The notes under the pieces were generated by a model. That model saw only the letters and a program-made list of their open reading frames with translations. It had not been told where the DNA came from and ran no database searches. This document shows positions 1-9,154 of a DNA stretch of 64,000 nt, one piece after another. A program made the translations under genes and the position numbers. The first letter of the stretch is position 1. Each line of letters opens with the position of its first letter. The stretch lies in assembly GCF_000382405.1 (NCBI RefSeq), contig NZ_KB908260.1, positions 186,001 through 250,000 of the forward strand. Reading direction: 5' to 3'. This DNA is from Mycobacterium sp. 141 (GTDB taxonomy: Bacteria > Actinomycetota > Actinomycetes > Mycobacteriales > Mycobacteriaceae).

Positions 1-97
1 CGCACAGGCTGCCATGGTGCGATGCACAGCGGATCTTCAGCTACAGCGAAGCCCAAATCCACCCCGAGGTTCGCCACCGGAGGATGAGAATCGGGTC

Positions 98-2452
98 ATG
101 GCGATACAGAGCGGCTGGGCCGGGGTGCCCGAGTCGGTCGGCTATGTGCTCAAGCGACTGTTCTTGGGCAAGCCACTGGTCAGTGAGCAGCTGAGTTCCG
201 AGAAGTTATCAAATTCGGTTGCCCTGGGAGTGTTGTCGCCCGACGCCATCTCGTCGAGCGCCTACGGCACCGAGGAGATCTTGATCGAGCTGATGCCGTT
301 CGCCGGGTTGGCCGCTTTCACGCTCTTGTTGCCCATCACCGGAGTGATCCTGGTGATCCTGGTTCTGGTGGCGGCCTCGTATCGCCAGGTGGTGATGGCC
401 TACACGCGTGCCGGCGGCTCGTATGTGGTTGCGCGCGAGAACTTTGGTCCGCGGGTCGCGCAGATCGCCGCGGCCGCCCTGCTGATCGACTATGTGGTGA
501 CCGTTGCGGTGCAGGCGGCTGCGGGCACGGTCGCGGTGGCGTCGGCGCTGCGCCTGCTCGGGCCCTACAGCCTCGAGATCACGGTCGGCGTCGTCATCGT
601 CATGTGCTACGCGAACCTGCGCGGGCTGCGCGAAGCCGGCCGACCGTTCGCCATTCCGACCTACTTCTTCATCACCATGATGACGTTGATGATCGTGGTC
701 GGCGTTGCCCGTGCACTCTTCGGTGATCTGCCGACCTACGATCCGCAGCACATGACGGGCCTGGTCGAGATCCATCAGGCCGACGGCCTGGTGATGGGGG
801 CATCGATTCTGGTGCTGCTGCGAGCATTCGCCAACGGTGGATCGTCGTTGACCGGAGTCGAGGCGATCTCCAACACCGTGAGCTTTTTCCGAAAGCCGCA
901 GGGCGCCAACGCACGCAAGGTGCTCACGGTCATGGCCTGCATACTCGCCTTCCTCGTCGGAGGAGTGTCTTACCTCGCCTACGCCACGCATTCGGCGCCG
1001 TACGCGGCGGGATATCCGTCGGTGTTGTCCGAGGAGGCACGCGTCGTTTTCGGTGCCGGGCCGATCGGCAGCACCTGCTACGCTCTCCTCCAGATCGCGA
1101 CCGCGTCGATCCTGTTCACGGGCGCGAACACCAGCTTCAATGGATTCCCGGCGCTGGCCAGCTTCGTTGCCGAAGATCGCTTCCTACCGCGGCAGCTGAC
1201 CAAGCGGGGACATTGCCTGGTGTTCTCCAACGGGATCATCGTGCTCACCGCGTTGTCCGTCGCGCTGCTCGTTGCCACCGGCGGGTCTGTCAACGCCCTG
1301 GTGCCGTTCTACGCGATCGGTGTGTTCACCGGGTTCGCCATGGCCGGCTACGGAATGACGAAACACCATCTGACACAAAGAGAGCGAGGCTGGCGGTACA
1401 AGCTCGCGATCAACCTCTCAGCCGCCGTGGTGTCGACCGTCGTCGTCGGGATCTTCGCGGTCGCAAAGTTCACCGAGGGGGCTTGGCTCGTCGTCGTGGT
1501 CTTCCCGCTTCTCGTGTGGGTGCTGATGCGGTTGAACCGCGAATACCGGGCCGAGGCCGCGATTCTGGAGAAGCTCCACGCCGATCGGTCGGAGGTGACG
1601 AAGTACGCCCGGCACATCGTGTTGGTGTTGGTCAACGCCGTCGATCTCGCGGTGATCGAGGCGCTGCGGTACGGGCGCGGATTGCGTGCCGATCAGTTGA
1701 CCGCGGTGCACATCATGATCGACGCCGCGCACGCCGAGCAAGTGCGAAAGCGTTGGGAATACTACAGATTCGATATCCCCCTGCGGGTGGTGGATTGCCC
1801 CGACCGTCGCCTGACCCGCACCGCTGTGGAGTTGGTGGCCGCCGCCCGGGACCAGTACCACAACGCCAACGTCACCGTCCTGTTGCCCAGGCGGAGCTAC
1901 GCTCCGCTGCTGGGGCGCTTGCTGCACGACCGGACCGCCGACAGGATCGCCCGCGCCATCAGCCACGTCCCCGACGCGGCGGCCACCATCGTGCCCTATG
2001 ACGTGCAGTCGCGTATCCGGCAGGCGTTCCCCGACCTGTTCGAGGAACGCATCACCCGCGGAGTCGAAAAGGTTCAAGCCCGCGTCACCCAGGCTGACCA
2101 AGAACGCGCCGACGCCTACGAGCATCCGGAGCCGCCACCGATGGCGGTCGCGATCGACGGCCTGATCCCCGGACACCGGGCGATGGTCGAAGGACGCGTG
2201 AACGAGGTCGATGACGTCCAGAAGCAGGGCAAGCGGGTCCGCATCGTCGTCATCGGCGACGACACCGGGGAACTGCGGATCACCCTCGGGCGCGGTCACC
2301 GCGGCGACGACGTCGAACCCGGCCAACTGGTTCAGGTCACCGGCAAGGCCCGACGATCCGGCAACCAGCCGATCTTCATGACAGACCCGTCCTACCGCAT
2401 CGTGCAGACGACCGACGGTGGTGTGGGTCCCGGCGGTCATCCAGCCGCATGA
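98..2452 (+). CDS. APC-family amino acid permease fused to a C-terminal OB-fold domain
   Basis: A 784-residue protein predicted to carry amino acids or related solutes across the inner membrane. The first 500 or so residues form about twelve hydrophobic segments. The SSSAYGTEEIL signature in the first helix is typical of KUP/APC-like permeases. A soluble region follows (from about RHIVLVLVNAVD) that resembles a USP-like regulatory domain, and then an 80-residue beta-rich module (VEGRVNEVD, RIVVIGDDTGELRITLG, GQLVQVTGKA) that reads as an OB fold. In M. tuberculosis the permease Rv2690c and the OB-fold protein Rv2694c are separate neighbours, so this looks like a fusion of the two functions. 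I chose the ATG at 98 because the 28 codons before it read as non-conserved and a GGAGG-like stretch lies upstream. The transported substrate cannot be told from the sequence. Confidence 0.85.
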   Translation: MAIQSGWAGVPESVGYVLKRLFLGKPLVSEQLSSEKLSNSVALGVLSPDAISSSAYGTEEILIELMPFAGLAAFTLLLPITGVILVILVLVAASYRQVVMAYTRAGGSYVVARENFGPRVAQIAAAALLIDYVVTVAVQAAAGTVAVASALRLLGPYSLEITVGVVIVMCYANLRGLREAGRPFAIPTYFFITMMTLMIVVGVARALFGDLPTYDPQHMTGLVEIHQADGLVMGASILVLLRAFANGGSSLTGVEAISNTVSFFRKPQGANARKVLTVMACILAFLVGGVSYLAYATHSAPYAAGYPSVLSEEARVVFGAGPIGSTCYALLQIATASILFTGANTSFNGFPALASFVAEDRFLPRQLTKRGHCLVFSNGIIVLTALSVALLVATGGSVNALVPFYAIGVFTGFAMAGYGMTKHHLTQRERGWRYKLAINLSAAVVSTVVVGIFAVAKFTEGAWLVVVVFPLLVWVLMRLNREYRAEAAILEKLHADRSEVTKYARHIVLVLVNAVDLAVIEALRYGRGLRADQLTAVHIMIDAAHAEQVRKRWEYYRFDIPLRVVDCPDRRLTRTAVELVAAARDQYHNANVTVLLPRRSYAPLLGRLLHDRTADRIARAISHVPDAAATIVPYDVQSRIRQAFPDLFEERITRGVEKVQARVTQADQERADAYEHPEPPPMAVAIDGLIPGHRAMVEGRVNEVDDVQKQGKRVRIVVIGDDTGELRITLGRGHRGDDVEPGQLVQVTGKARRSGNQPIFMTDPSYRIVQTTDGGVGPGGHPAA

Positions 2453-2505
2453 CCGTCACGCAGCGACACGAACCCATCGATGACCCGTAGCTAGATTGGG
2501 ACGTT

Positions 2506-3066
2506 ATGGTCAACGCCATCACCGTCCGTCCGGCCGCTTCTGCGGACCTGGACGCGATCGGCGCCATCTACGCCCACCACGTCCAGACCGGGGTAGCCAC
2601 CTTCGAGCTGACCGCACCGGACCGGGCCGAATGGGACCGTCGGCTGCACACTGTCCGCGAGCGCGAATTGCCGTTTGTTGTTGCAATATTCGACGACACC
2701 GTTATCGGCTATGCCTACTGCGCGCCGTGGAAGACGCGACCCGCGTACCACCACACCGTGGAGGACTCGATCTATCTGGCACCTGAAGCCACCGGCCGCG
2801 GTGTCGGCGGCATGTTGATGACGGCGCTGCTCGACGGCTGCGCTGCGGCGGGGATCCGTGAGGTCATCGCGGTGATCGTCGACACTGGCGACGCGGCCGC
2901 ATCGCTGGCACTGCATCGCAAACACGGTTTCGTCGACGCCGGGCGGCTGCGCGCGGTCGGTTTCAAACACGGCCGGTTGCTCGATACCGTGCTGCTGCAG
3001 TGCAGTTTGTGCGCGAAACACCATGCGGGCGAAGCCAGTATCCCGGCTCCGCCCGCATGGCAATAA
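2506..3066 (+). CDS. GNAT N-acetyltransferase, phosphinothricin/methionine sulfone acetyltransferase type
   Basis: A 186-residue acetyl-CoA-dependent N-acetyltransferase. The N-terminus (ITVRPAASADLDAIGAIYAH) and the core (FVVAIFDDTVIGYAYCAPWK) match the Pat/Bar/YncA family. Motif A, the pyrophosphate-binding loop of acetyl-CoA, is EATGRGVGGMLM near residues 92-103. Members of this family acetylate methionine sulfone or sulfoximine and glufosinate, and may detoxify amino acid analogues. The real substrate is not decidable here. The gene is single and convergent with the desaturase gene, only 12 bp away. The last 15 or so residues (AGEASIPAPPAWQ) look like a non-conserved tail. Confidence 0.85.
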   Translation: MVNAITVRPAASADLDAIGAIYAHHVQTGVATFELTAPDRAEWDRRLHTVRERELPFVVAIFDDTVIGYAYCAPWKTRPAYHHTVEDSIYLAPEATGRGVGGMLMTALLDGCAAAGIREVIAVIVDTGDAAASLALHRKHGFVDAGRLRAVGFKHGRLLDTVLLQCSLCAKHHAGEASIPAPPAWQ

Positions 3067-3078
3067 AAGCGTGCGACG

Positions 3079-4290
3079 TCAGGGCACGAGCACCAGTTCG
3101 CGTTCCGCCGTCGCTTCAACAACCTGCTCGGTCACCACGTCCACCACCGACTCGGCGACGGAATCGACCACCTCGGGTTGGGTGTCCTTTCCGCCGCCAC
3201 CCCACGGGAAGGCCAACCGCACGATCTTGCGGACGACGGTACCGAACTGCTTGTGCAGCGGGCCCGTGTTGTAGGGCAGGCCGTAGCGTTCGCAGATCTC
3301 GCGGACCTCGACGGAGATCTCGGCGTGCCGGTGGGCCGGGATGTCGGGGAACAAGTGGTGCTCGATCTGGAAGGACAGGTTGCCGCTGAGGATGTGGAAC
3401 AGCTTGCCGCCGGTCAGGTTTGCCGAACCGAGCAGCTGCCGGAAGTACCATTGCCCGCGAGACTCGTTCTGAGTTTCCTCGATGGAAAACTCCTGGGTGC
3501 CTTCCGGGAAGTGCCCGCAGAAGATGATCATGTAGGACCACACGTTGCGCATGAGGTTCGCGGTCATGTTGCCGGCGAACACAAACGGCGCGAATGGTCC
3601 GGCCAGCAGCGGGAAGGCCACATAGTCCTTGAGTGTCTGGCGCTTGGTCTTCGCCCAGATGCCGCGCAGCACATCCTTCTTGTCGGCGATGCTGATCTCG
3701 CCGGACCGGATGCGCTCGGTTTCCAGTTCGTGCAATGCCACGCCGTACTGGAAGAACACCATCAGCAAGAAGGCGTAGACCGGATTGCCCAGGTAGTACG
3801 GCGACCACTTCTGGTCTTCGCTCATCCGCAGGATGCCGTAACCGATGTCGCGGTCCATGTCGACGATGTTGGTGTAAGTGTGGTGCATGTAGTTGTGCGA
3901 GTGCCGCCACTGGTCGGCCGGGCATGCGGTATCCCACTCAAATGCCTTGCTGGAGATGGCCGGATCGCCCATCCAGTCGTACTGGCCGTGCATGACGTTG
4001 TGGCCGATTTCCATGTTGTCGAGGATCTTCGCGATGCCCAGCATGGCGGTACCGGCCAACCAGAACGGCGGGAAGATCGAGGCGAACAACAGTGCGCGGC
4101 CGCCGACTTCGAGCTTGCGCTGGGTCTTGATGATGTTGCGGATGTAGGTGGCGTCACGCTCACCGAGATCGGCGATCACGCGCTCGCGGATGGCATCGAG
4201 TTCGGCGCCGAACGCGTCGGCTTGCTCGGGGGTGAGGCTGTAGATCTTCTTCTCGGGGCGAGCGGAGCGACGGGAAATATTGTCCGACAT
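3079..4290 (-). CDS. desA3: Acyl-CoA (stearoyl) delta-9 fatty acid desaturase, DesA3 type
   Basis: A 403-residue membrane-bound di-iron desaturase that makes oleoyl chains from stearoyl-CoA with electrons from the adjacent reductase. All three histidine boxes are present: HNVMH, HSHNYMHH and QIEHHLFPDIPAHRH. Hydrophobic segments lie between them. In M. tuberculosis DesA3 (Rv3229c) works with Rv3230c, and the same pair occurs here: the reductase gene ends 16 bp upstream on the same strand, so the two are one operon. The start is the ATG at 4290, preceded by AAGGAA; the reading frame extends 57 codons further, but those overlap the reductase gene and are not desaturase-like. Confidence 0.95.
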   Translation of the reverse strand: MSDNISRRSARPEKKIYSLTPEQADAFGAELDAIRERVIADLGERDATYIRNIIKTQRKLEVGGRALLFASIFPPFWLAGTAMLGIAKILDNMEIGHNVMHGQYDWMGDPAISSKAFEWDTACPADQWRHSHNYMHHTYTNIVDMDRDIGYGILRMSEDQKWSPYYLGNPVYAFLLMVFFQYGVALHELETERIRSGEISIADKKDVLRGIWAKTKRQTLKDYVAFPLLAGPFAPFVFAGNMTANLMRNVWSYMIIFCGHFPEGTQEFSIEETQNESRGQWYFRQLLGSANLTGGKLFHILSGNLSFQIEHHLFPDIPAHRHAEISVEVREICERYGLPYNTGPLHKQFGTVVRKIVRLAFPWGGGGKDTQPEVVDSVAESVVDVVTEQVVEATAERELVLVP

Positions 4291-4306
4291 GACTGTTCCT
4301 TTCGGG

Positions 4307-5380
4307 TCAGAGATCGATGGCGACGTCACCGACCGGGGCGGTAACGCAGATCTGGATGTCTTCGCAGTCGGCGCTGGACACCGCGCCGGTGATGAGGTTG
4401 CGCACGGCACCACGGGTCTTGAATCGGGTGCAGCTGTGGCAGATGCCCATGCGGCAACCACTTTCCGGCGTCAGGCCTGCGGCCTCGGCCTGCACCAGCA
4501 GCGGTTGGCCGTCGTCTGTCACCGTGATGTTGCTGTTGGTGAAGGAGACGGCACCTCCGGTCGCTTCGGCGGGCACCGCGAACATCGGCGGTACGAAGCT
4601 CTCGGATTGCGCATCCGGGCACAGCTCGCGGACAGCGTCGACAAGCGCCGCTGGGCCGCAAACATAGACCGCGTCGGGTGCAGTCCCAGGGAACGCCGCG
4701 GCCAGATGCGCGGGTCCGAAATGGCCGTCAAGAGCGGCACCGCCGGTGGTCCGGGTATATCCGCGCAGCACCCGGACACCGCGCATCGCCGCGAGCTCAG
4801 ACCGGTAGCAGGCCTCGTCGGCCGTGCGCGCGTAATGGACGAAGGCCACCTCACCGGTGAAGCCTTCGGTGTGCAAGGTGCGCAGCATCGACAGCACCGG
4901 GGTGATACCGCTGCCGCCGGAGACGAACAGGATGCGCCGGGGCCGTACGGCCGGCATCACGAAGTCGCCGCCGACGGAGTCCAGCCCCAGCACCATGCCC
5001 GGGTAGGCGTGGTCGCATAGGTAGGTGGACACCAGACCACCGTCGTGGCGGCCGATGGTCAGCTCGATCGATCCGGCACGCTCGGCGCTGGCGGGCGAAT
5101 AGCACCGCGTGCGACGCCGCCCGTTGATCTCGACCGACAGGTTGATGTGCTGGCCGGCCCGAAATCCGGTGAACGCGTCGTTCGGTTCCAGGGTCAGCGT
5201 CACGCTGCGCGGTGTCTGGCGCCGCACCGCGATTACCTTGGCGCGGGCATCGCCGCGCGTCCAAGTCGGTTCGACCAGCTCGGTGTAGCGATCCACACCG
5301 TGCGGCCCGGTAAGCAGGTTCACCAGTGACGAGCTGGACACTCTCCGGCGAACTCCCGCTGTCAGAGTTTGAGTGAACAT
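4307..5380 (-). CDS. Ferredoxin-NADP-type oxidoreductase partner of DesA3
   Basis: A 357-residue flavo-iron-sulfur reductase with the domain order FAD-binding, NAD(P)-binding, plant-type 2Fe-2S ferredoxin. The FAD motif is RCYSPAS, the NAD-binding loop is FVSGGSGITPVLSM, and the CGPAALVD motif marks the end of the NAD domain. The 2Fe-2S ligands are CRMGICHSC plus the late CEDIQICV cysteine. It matches Rv3230c, known to pass NADPH electrons to DesA3. It is the first gene of the desaturase operon and diverges from a TetR regulator. The start codon at 5380 sits inside the imperfect palindrome TGAACATATGTACA, so an operator may overlap the translation start. Confidence 0.93.
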   Translation of the reverse strand: MFTQTLTAGVRRRVSSSSLVNLLTGPHGVDRYTELVEPTWTRGDARAKVIAVRRQTPRSVTLTLEPNDAFTGFRAGQHINLSVEINGRRRTRCYSPASAERAGSIELTIGRHDGGLVSTYLCDHAYPGMVLGLDSVGGDFVMPAVRPRRILFVSGGSGITPVLSMLRTLHTEGFTGEVAFVHYARTADEACYRSELAAMRGVRVLRGYTRTTGGAALDGHFGPAHLAAAFPGTAPDAVYVCGPAALVDAVRELCPDAQSESFVPPMFAVPAEATGGAVSFTNSNITVTDDGQPLLVQAEAAGLTPESGCRMGICHSCTRFKTRGAVRNLITGAVSSADCEDIQICVTAPVGDVAIDL

Positions 5381-5458
5381 ATGTACACGGTACCGCCGGT
5401 AACACGGGGCCTGTCAACGCTAAAATTACTGGTTGTGTTACACTTCACATCAGTGAAC
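5374..5458. promoter_or_regulatory. Divergent promoter/operator region between the desaturase operon and its TetR
   Basis: An imperfect palindrome, TGAACATATGTACA, lies at 5374-5387 on the reductase start codon. A second imperfect inverted repeat with arms near GTTACACT and AGTGAAC lies at 5437-5458, over the regulator start. TAAAAT at 5421-5426 fits a -10 box for a leaderless regulator transcript starting at the GTG at 5435. Binding by the TetR protein is inferred only from position. Confidence 0.4.
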
Positions 5459-6136
5459 AACCGTACGCCTAATTCACGAACACGACGAGCGGAATCATCG
5501 CGACCAGCACGTTCGCGGGACGTGCTGTCCAGGGACGAACGCAAACAGGCCACCCGTCGAGCCATCATCGCCGCGGCACTCAAGCTGCTGGAGGATCAGA
5601 GCTTCAGCTCGCTGAGCCTGCGTGAGGTGACCCGCGAGGCGGGCATCGTGCCCGCTGCGTTCTACCGGCACTTCGATTCGATGGACGCACTCGGCCTCGT
5701 GCTCATCGACGAGTCGTTCCGCTCCTTGCGCGACATGCTGCGCGGCGCCCGTGCGGGCAAGCTCGACCCACACCACTTCATCGAGTCGTCAGCGGACATC
5801 CTCATCGGCAGCGTCAACGAGCGCCGTGAGCACTGGCGCTTCATCTCCCGCGAACGCAACAGCGGCGTCTCGGTGTTGCGCTACGCCATCCGCACCGAGA
5901 TCCGGTTGATCACTTCAGAACTCGCAATCGACCTGGCCCGCTACCCGGGTCTGACGGACTGGAGCAGCGAGGACCTCAACATCCTGGCCAATCTGTTCGT
6001 CAACGCGATGATCTCGATCGCCGAGGCCCTGGACGACGCAGCCGACGCCCAGTCTGTCGATGCGATCCACCGCACCGCGGTCAAACAACTGCGCATGATC
6101 GCAGTGGGCGTTCAAGGCTGGCACAGCGAAAGTTAG
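5435..6136 (+). CDS. TetR-family regulator, probable controller of the desaturase operon
   Basis: About 233 residues. The helix-turn-helix is clear: RRAIIAAALKLLEDQ, SLSLREVTREAGIVPAAFYRHF. The ligand-binding half (GSVNERREHWRFISRERNSG and FVNAMISIAEALDDA) resembles the long-chain fatty-acid-sensing regulators of DesT/FabR type. It lies head to head with the reductase/desA3 operon, which fits control of membrane lipid unsaturation. Two in-frame GTG codons are possible starts, at 5435 (leaderless after TAAAAT) and at 5453. The reading frame continues further upstream but would overlap the promoter region. The effector is inferred from context. Confidence 0.85.
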   Translation: MLHFTSVNNRTPNSRTRRAESSRPARSRDVLSRDERKQATRRAIIAAALKLLEDQSFSSLSLREVTREAGIVPAAFYRHFDSMDALGLVLIDESFRSLRDMLRGARAGKLDPHHFIESSADILIGSVNERREHWRFISRERNSGVSVLRYAIRTEIRLITSELAIDLARYPGLTDWSSEDLNILANLFVNAMISIAEALDDAADAQSVDAIHRTAVKQLRMIAVGVQGWHSES

Positions 6137-6414
6137 CCGAGAATCACAGTCCGACGTCAGACGAATCCACTGACGTTGACCAGTGACTTCACCCATTTTC
6201 TCCAGGAAACCGGTTACTGCGCTTGGTGATTCGATACCACTAGCCGTCCGAGTCACCGCGTCGTCTCAGGTAGGACAGCAGGTACGGTTGGTGCTGTAAC
6301 GAACGACGCCGTGCCGTCGATTCACCCATCGACAGTCGAGTCGCGGCGGGGCCGGCACGACACAGTAGTGTTGCTGAGCTCGAGTACTGACCGTAGATCT
6401 GTGGGGGAACGATC

Positions 6415-8295
6415 ATGAACGCCGGCGCACGGGCGTGGTATCGCGGCGCTGGGCCGGCAGGGCTCATGGTGACAGTTCTTGTGCTGTGGATCGGCATCAT
6501 CGTGGTCGCCGCACCCGCGCACGCGGTCGACAGCTGGCAGCATCGGCAGCCGCCCCTGTCCACACCGTGGACGCAATCGGTCGATGCGGCGCACGCGCTC
6601 CCCGACTACCCACGCCCGCAGATGGCCCGCAAACACTGGCGGAACCTCAACGGCGGCTGGGACTACGCGCGCCGGTCAGCACCAAACCCTCCGGCACCGA
6701 ACGATTATCACGAGCGGATCCTGGTGCCCTATCCCACGGAGTCCGCGCTGTCCGGTATCCAGCGTCACGACGACCAGATGTGGTATCACAAGACACTGAA
6801 AATCCCACGCACCTGGTGGGGCCGGCGGGTGTTGTTGCACTTCGGTGCCGTCGACCAGGTCGCCACCGTCTGGGTGAACAACCGTCAGGTCGGCTATCAC
6901 GAGGGCGGCTACACCAGTTTCACCGTGGACATCACCGATGCCCTGCAATGGCCCGGCCCGCAGAACCTGTCCGTGCGGGTCGAGGACCGCAACGAGAACA
7001 GCCCGTACGCGGTCGGCAAGCAACGCAACCAGCCGCACGGGCTCACCTACACCGGCGCATCGGGCATCTGGCAGACCGTGTGGATGGAGCCGGTGCGTGC
7101 GACGCACATCGGCAAACTGGACATCACGCCGGACCTGACCGGCTTCGCCGTCACCCCCGCCATCACCGGGCCGGATCCCGGGCGCGTCGTGGTGTCCGTC
7201 GCCACGCGCAACGGCCGCGAGGTTGCCCGAGCATCCGGCAAGCCCGGGGACACGGTTCGGGTGCAGGTATCCGCACCGCATCTGTGGACGCCCGACGATC
7301 CCTACCTGTACGACATCAAGGTTTGGCTGATCAACCGGTCCGGCAAGATGGTCGACGAGATTTCCAGCTACGGCGGGCTACGCACCATCGGCCTCGTGCG
7401 GGACGCGCAGGGCCGCCCGCGCATCGCTCTGAACAACCAGATCACCTTCCTGCAAGGCGTTCTGGATCAGGGGTACTGGCCTGACGGGATCTACACCGCG
7501 CCCACCGACGATGCCCTGAGATCGGACCTCGAACAGATAAAGAAGCTGGGGCTCAACACCGTTCGCAAACACGCCAAGGTGGAGCCGGCCCGGTGGTACT
7601 ACTGGGCCGACAAATTGGGCTTGATGGTGTTGCAGGACATGCCGTCTCTGGGCGTGCCGATCGGCGGCCCGTGGGGCCCTGACCCCGATCCGCCTCTCGA
7701 TGCGAAAGTGCAATTCGAGAAGGAGCTGTCGCGGATCGTGGACCAGCTGCGCAGCGTCACCTCGATCATCGGCTGGGTGCCGTTCAACGAGGGCTGGGGA
7801 GAATACGACACCGCGCGAATCGCCAATCACGTCAAGGCCCAGGATCCGACCCGGCTGGTCGACGCCGAGAGCGGGGTCAACTGCTGTAAATCGCGCCCCG
7901 ACAGCGGTGCCGGCGACATCTACGACGACCACACCTATGTCGGACCGGGCGCTACCGCCGTGCACGACGGCCGGGCGGCCATGATCGGCGAGTACGGCGG
8001 GCTCGGGCTGGTGCTTCCCGGCAATCGGTGGCCAGGTCCGCCGGAGTCCTACGAAATGACCAGCGACCAAGCACAATTGACCAGGCGCTATCTCGAGATC
8101 GGCCGGGATCTCGAACGGCAGGTTCGTGTGGGTGGCCTGTCCGGCGCGATCTACACGCAGACAACCGATGTCGAGAACGAGGTGAACGGCTACCTGAGCT
8201 ATGACCGTCGGCTGGTGAAGGTCGACGTCGCGGCCGTCGCCGCTCAGAATCGTGCGGTGATCGCCGCGGGTGGCACCGGACCCGGCCGCAACTGA
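6415..8295 (+). CDS. Secreted glycoside hydrolase family 2 (beta-galactosidase/beta-glucuronidase-like)
   Basis: A 626-residue exported glycosidase. A signal peptide with a hydrophobic core (LMVTVLVLWIGIIVVAAP) ends at AHA near residue 37. The order is then a jelly-roll sugar-binding domain, an immunoglobulin-like domain and a TIM barrel. The GH2 acid/base glutamate is E459 in VPFNEGWG and the nucleophile is E526 in MIGEYGG, so both catalytic residues are present. The family cleaves beta-galactosides, glucuronides or mannosides; the substrate is not decidable. GGGGGA lies just before the ATG. The gene stands alone, with 278 bp of non-coding DNA before it. Confidence 0.9.
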   Translation: MNAGARAWYRGAGPAGLMVTVLVLWIGIIVVAAPAHAVDSWQHRQPPLSTPWTQSVDAAHALPDYPRPQMARKHWRNLNGGWDYARRSAPNPPAPNDYHERILVPYPTESALSGIQRHDDQMWYHKTLKIPRTWWGRRVLLHFGAVDQVATVWVNNRQVGYHEGGYTSFTVDITDALQWPGPQNLSVRVEDRNENSPYAVGKQRNQPHGLTYTGASGIWQTVWMEPVRATHIGKLDITPDLTGFAVTPAITGPDPGRVVVSVATRNGREVARASGKPGDTVRVQVSAPHLWTPDDPYLYDIKVWLINRSGKMVDEISSYGGLRTIGLVRDAQGRPRIALNNQITFLQGVLDQGYWPDGIYTAPTDDALRSDLEQIKKLGLNTVRKHAKVEPARWYYWADKLGLMVLQDMPSLGVPIGGPWGPDPDPPLDAKVQFEKELSRIVDQLRSVTSIIGWVPFNEGWGEYDTARIANHVKAQDPTRLVDAESGVNCCKSRPDSGAGDIYDDHTYVGPGATAVHDGRAAMIGEYGGLGLVLPGNRWPGPPESYEMTSDQAQLTRRYLEIGRDLERQVRVGGLSGAIYTQTTDVENEVNGYLSYDRRLVKVDVAAVAAQNRAVIAAGGTGPGRN

Positions 8296-8302
8296 CCTGC
8301 CG

Positions 8303-9154
8303 TCACAAGGTGCGGCGGCTGATGAACTCCCGGAGACGGCCTGTCACCGGGTCGTCGAACTCGAGGCGGTGCGCGAGCAGCTGCAGTGGCGCGCTGAAGT
8401 CGTCGGGTGCCACGTCGATCACGTTGGGGTACAACGGATCACCGAGAATCGGCACGCCGAGAGAAGCCATGTGCACACGCAGCTGATGCGTACGCCCGGT
8501 GTGCGGGGTCAGCCGGTAGAGACCGCCGTCGAGTGCCTCGACGAAGGTCTCGGCGTTGGGTTCACCGGGCTCCTCGAAAGCCTGTAAACGTCCGCGCTGC
8601 TTGATGATCCGGCTGCGCAGCATGACGGGCAGTGCGATGTTCGGCGTTCCGTGCGCGCGGGCCAGATACGTCTTGCGTACCGCACCCTGGGCGAACAGCG
8701 TCTGGTAGCGGCCGCGGAGTTCGCGGCGGGCGGTGAACAGCAACACGCCGGCAGTGAGACGGTCCAGCCGGTGCGCCGGGCTCAGCTCAGGCAGGTTCAA
8801 CTCTCGGCGCAATCGCACCAGCGCGGTCTGCGCGACGTGTCCACCGCGAGGCATGGTGGCCAGGAAGTGCGGTTTGTCGACGACGACGACATTGTCGTCG
8901 CGGTACAGCACCGGAATGTCAAACGGCACCACCGTCTCGTCGGGCAGGTCGCGGTAGAAGTACACGTGCGCCCCTGCGGGCAGCACCGTCGTCGCATCGA
9001 CCACCGCGCCGTCGGGCCGAACCACTTCTCCGGCAAGCACTTTCGCACCGATACCGAACCGCGTCTGCAGTTCGTCGAGCACATTGCCGCCCCACAGCCG
9101 CAGCCGCGCCGGGCCGAGGCCCTCTCGGACCGGCAGTGGCGCCGGCCTTCTCAA
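8303..9154 (-). CDS. RluA-family RNA pseudouridine synthase (Rv3300c-like)
   Basis: A 283-residue enzyme that isomerises uridine to pseudouridine in rRNA or tRNA. The catalytic aspartate is in AHRLDRLTAGVLLF, the hallmark of the RluA/RsuA group. Other conserved stretches are DKPHFLATMPRGGH and PHTGRTHQLRVHMA near the C-terminus. The likely start is a TTG at 9154 that overlaps the TGA stop of glpD2 as TTGA, which suggests translational coupling. The gene ends the lpdA-glpD2-rluA run, the same order as Rv3303c, Rv3302c and Rv3300c. The exact RNA target cannot be read from the sequence. Confidence 0.9.
   Translation of the reverse strand: MRRPAPLPVREGLGPARLRLWGGNVLDELQTRFGIGAKVLAGEVVRPDGAVVDATTVLPAGAHVYFYRDLPDETVVPFDIPVLYRDDNVVVVDKPHFLATMPRGGHVAQTALVRLRRELNLPELSPAHRLDRLTAGVLLFTARRELRGRYQTLFAQGAVRKTYLARAHGTPNIALPVMLRSRIIKQRGRLQAFEEPGEPNAETFVEALDGGLYRLTPHTGRTHQLRVHMASLGVPILGDPLYPNVIDVAPDDFSAPLQLLAHRLEFDDPVTGRLREFISRRTL

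Noticed and set aside
3178..4344. A 388-codon open frame on the + strand
   Set aside because: It lies antisense to desA3, whose histidine boxes are intact; its translation has no family features and reflects GC-rich codon bias.
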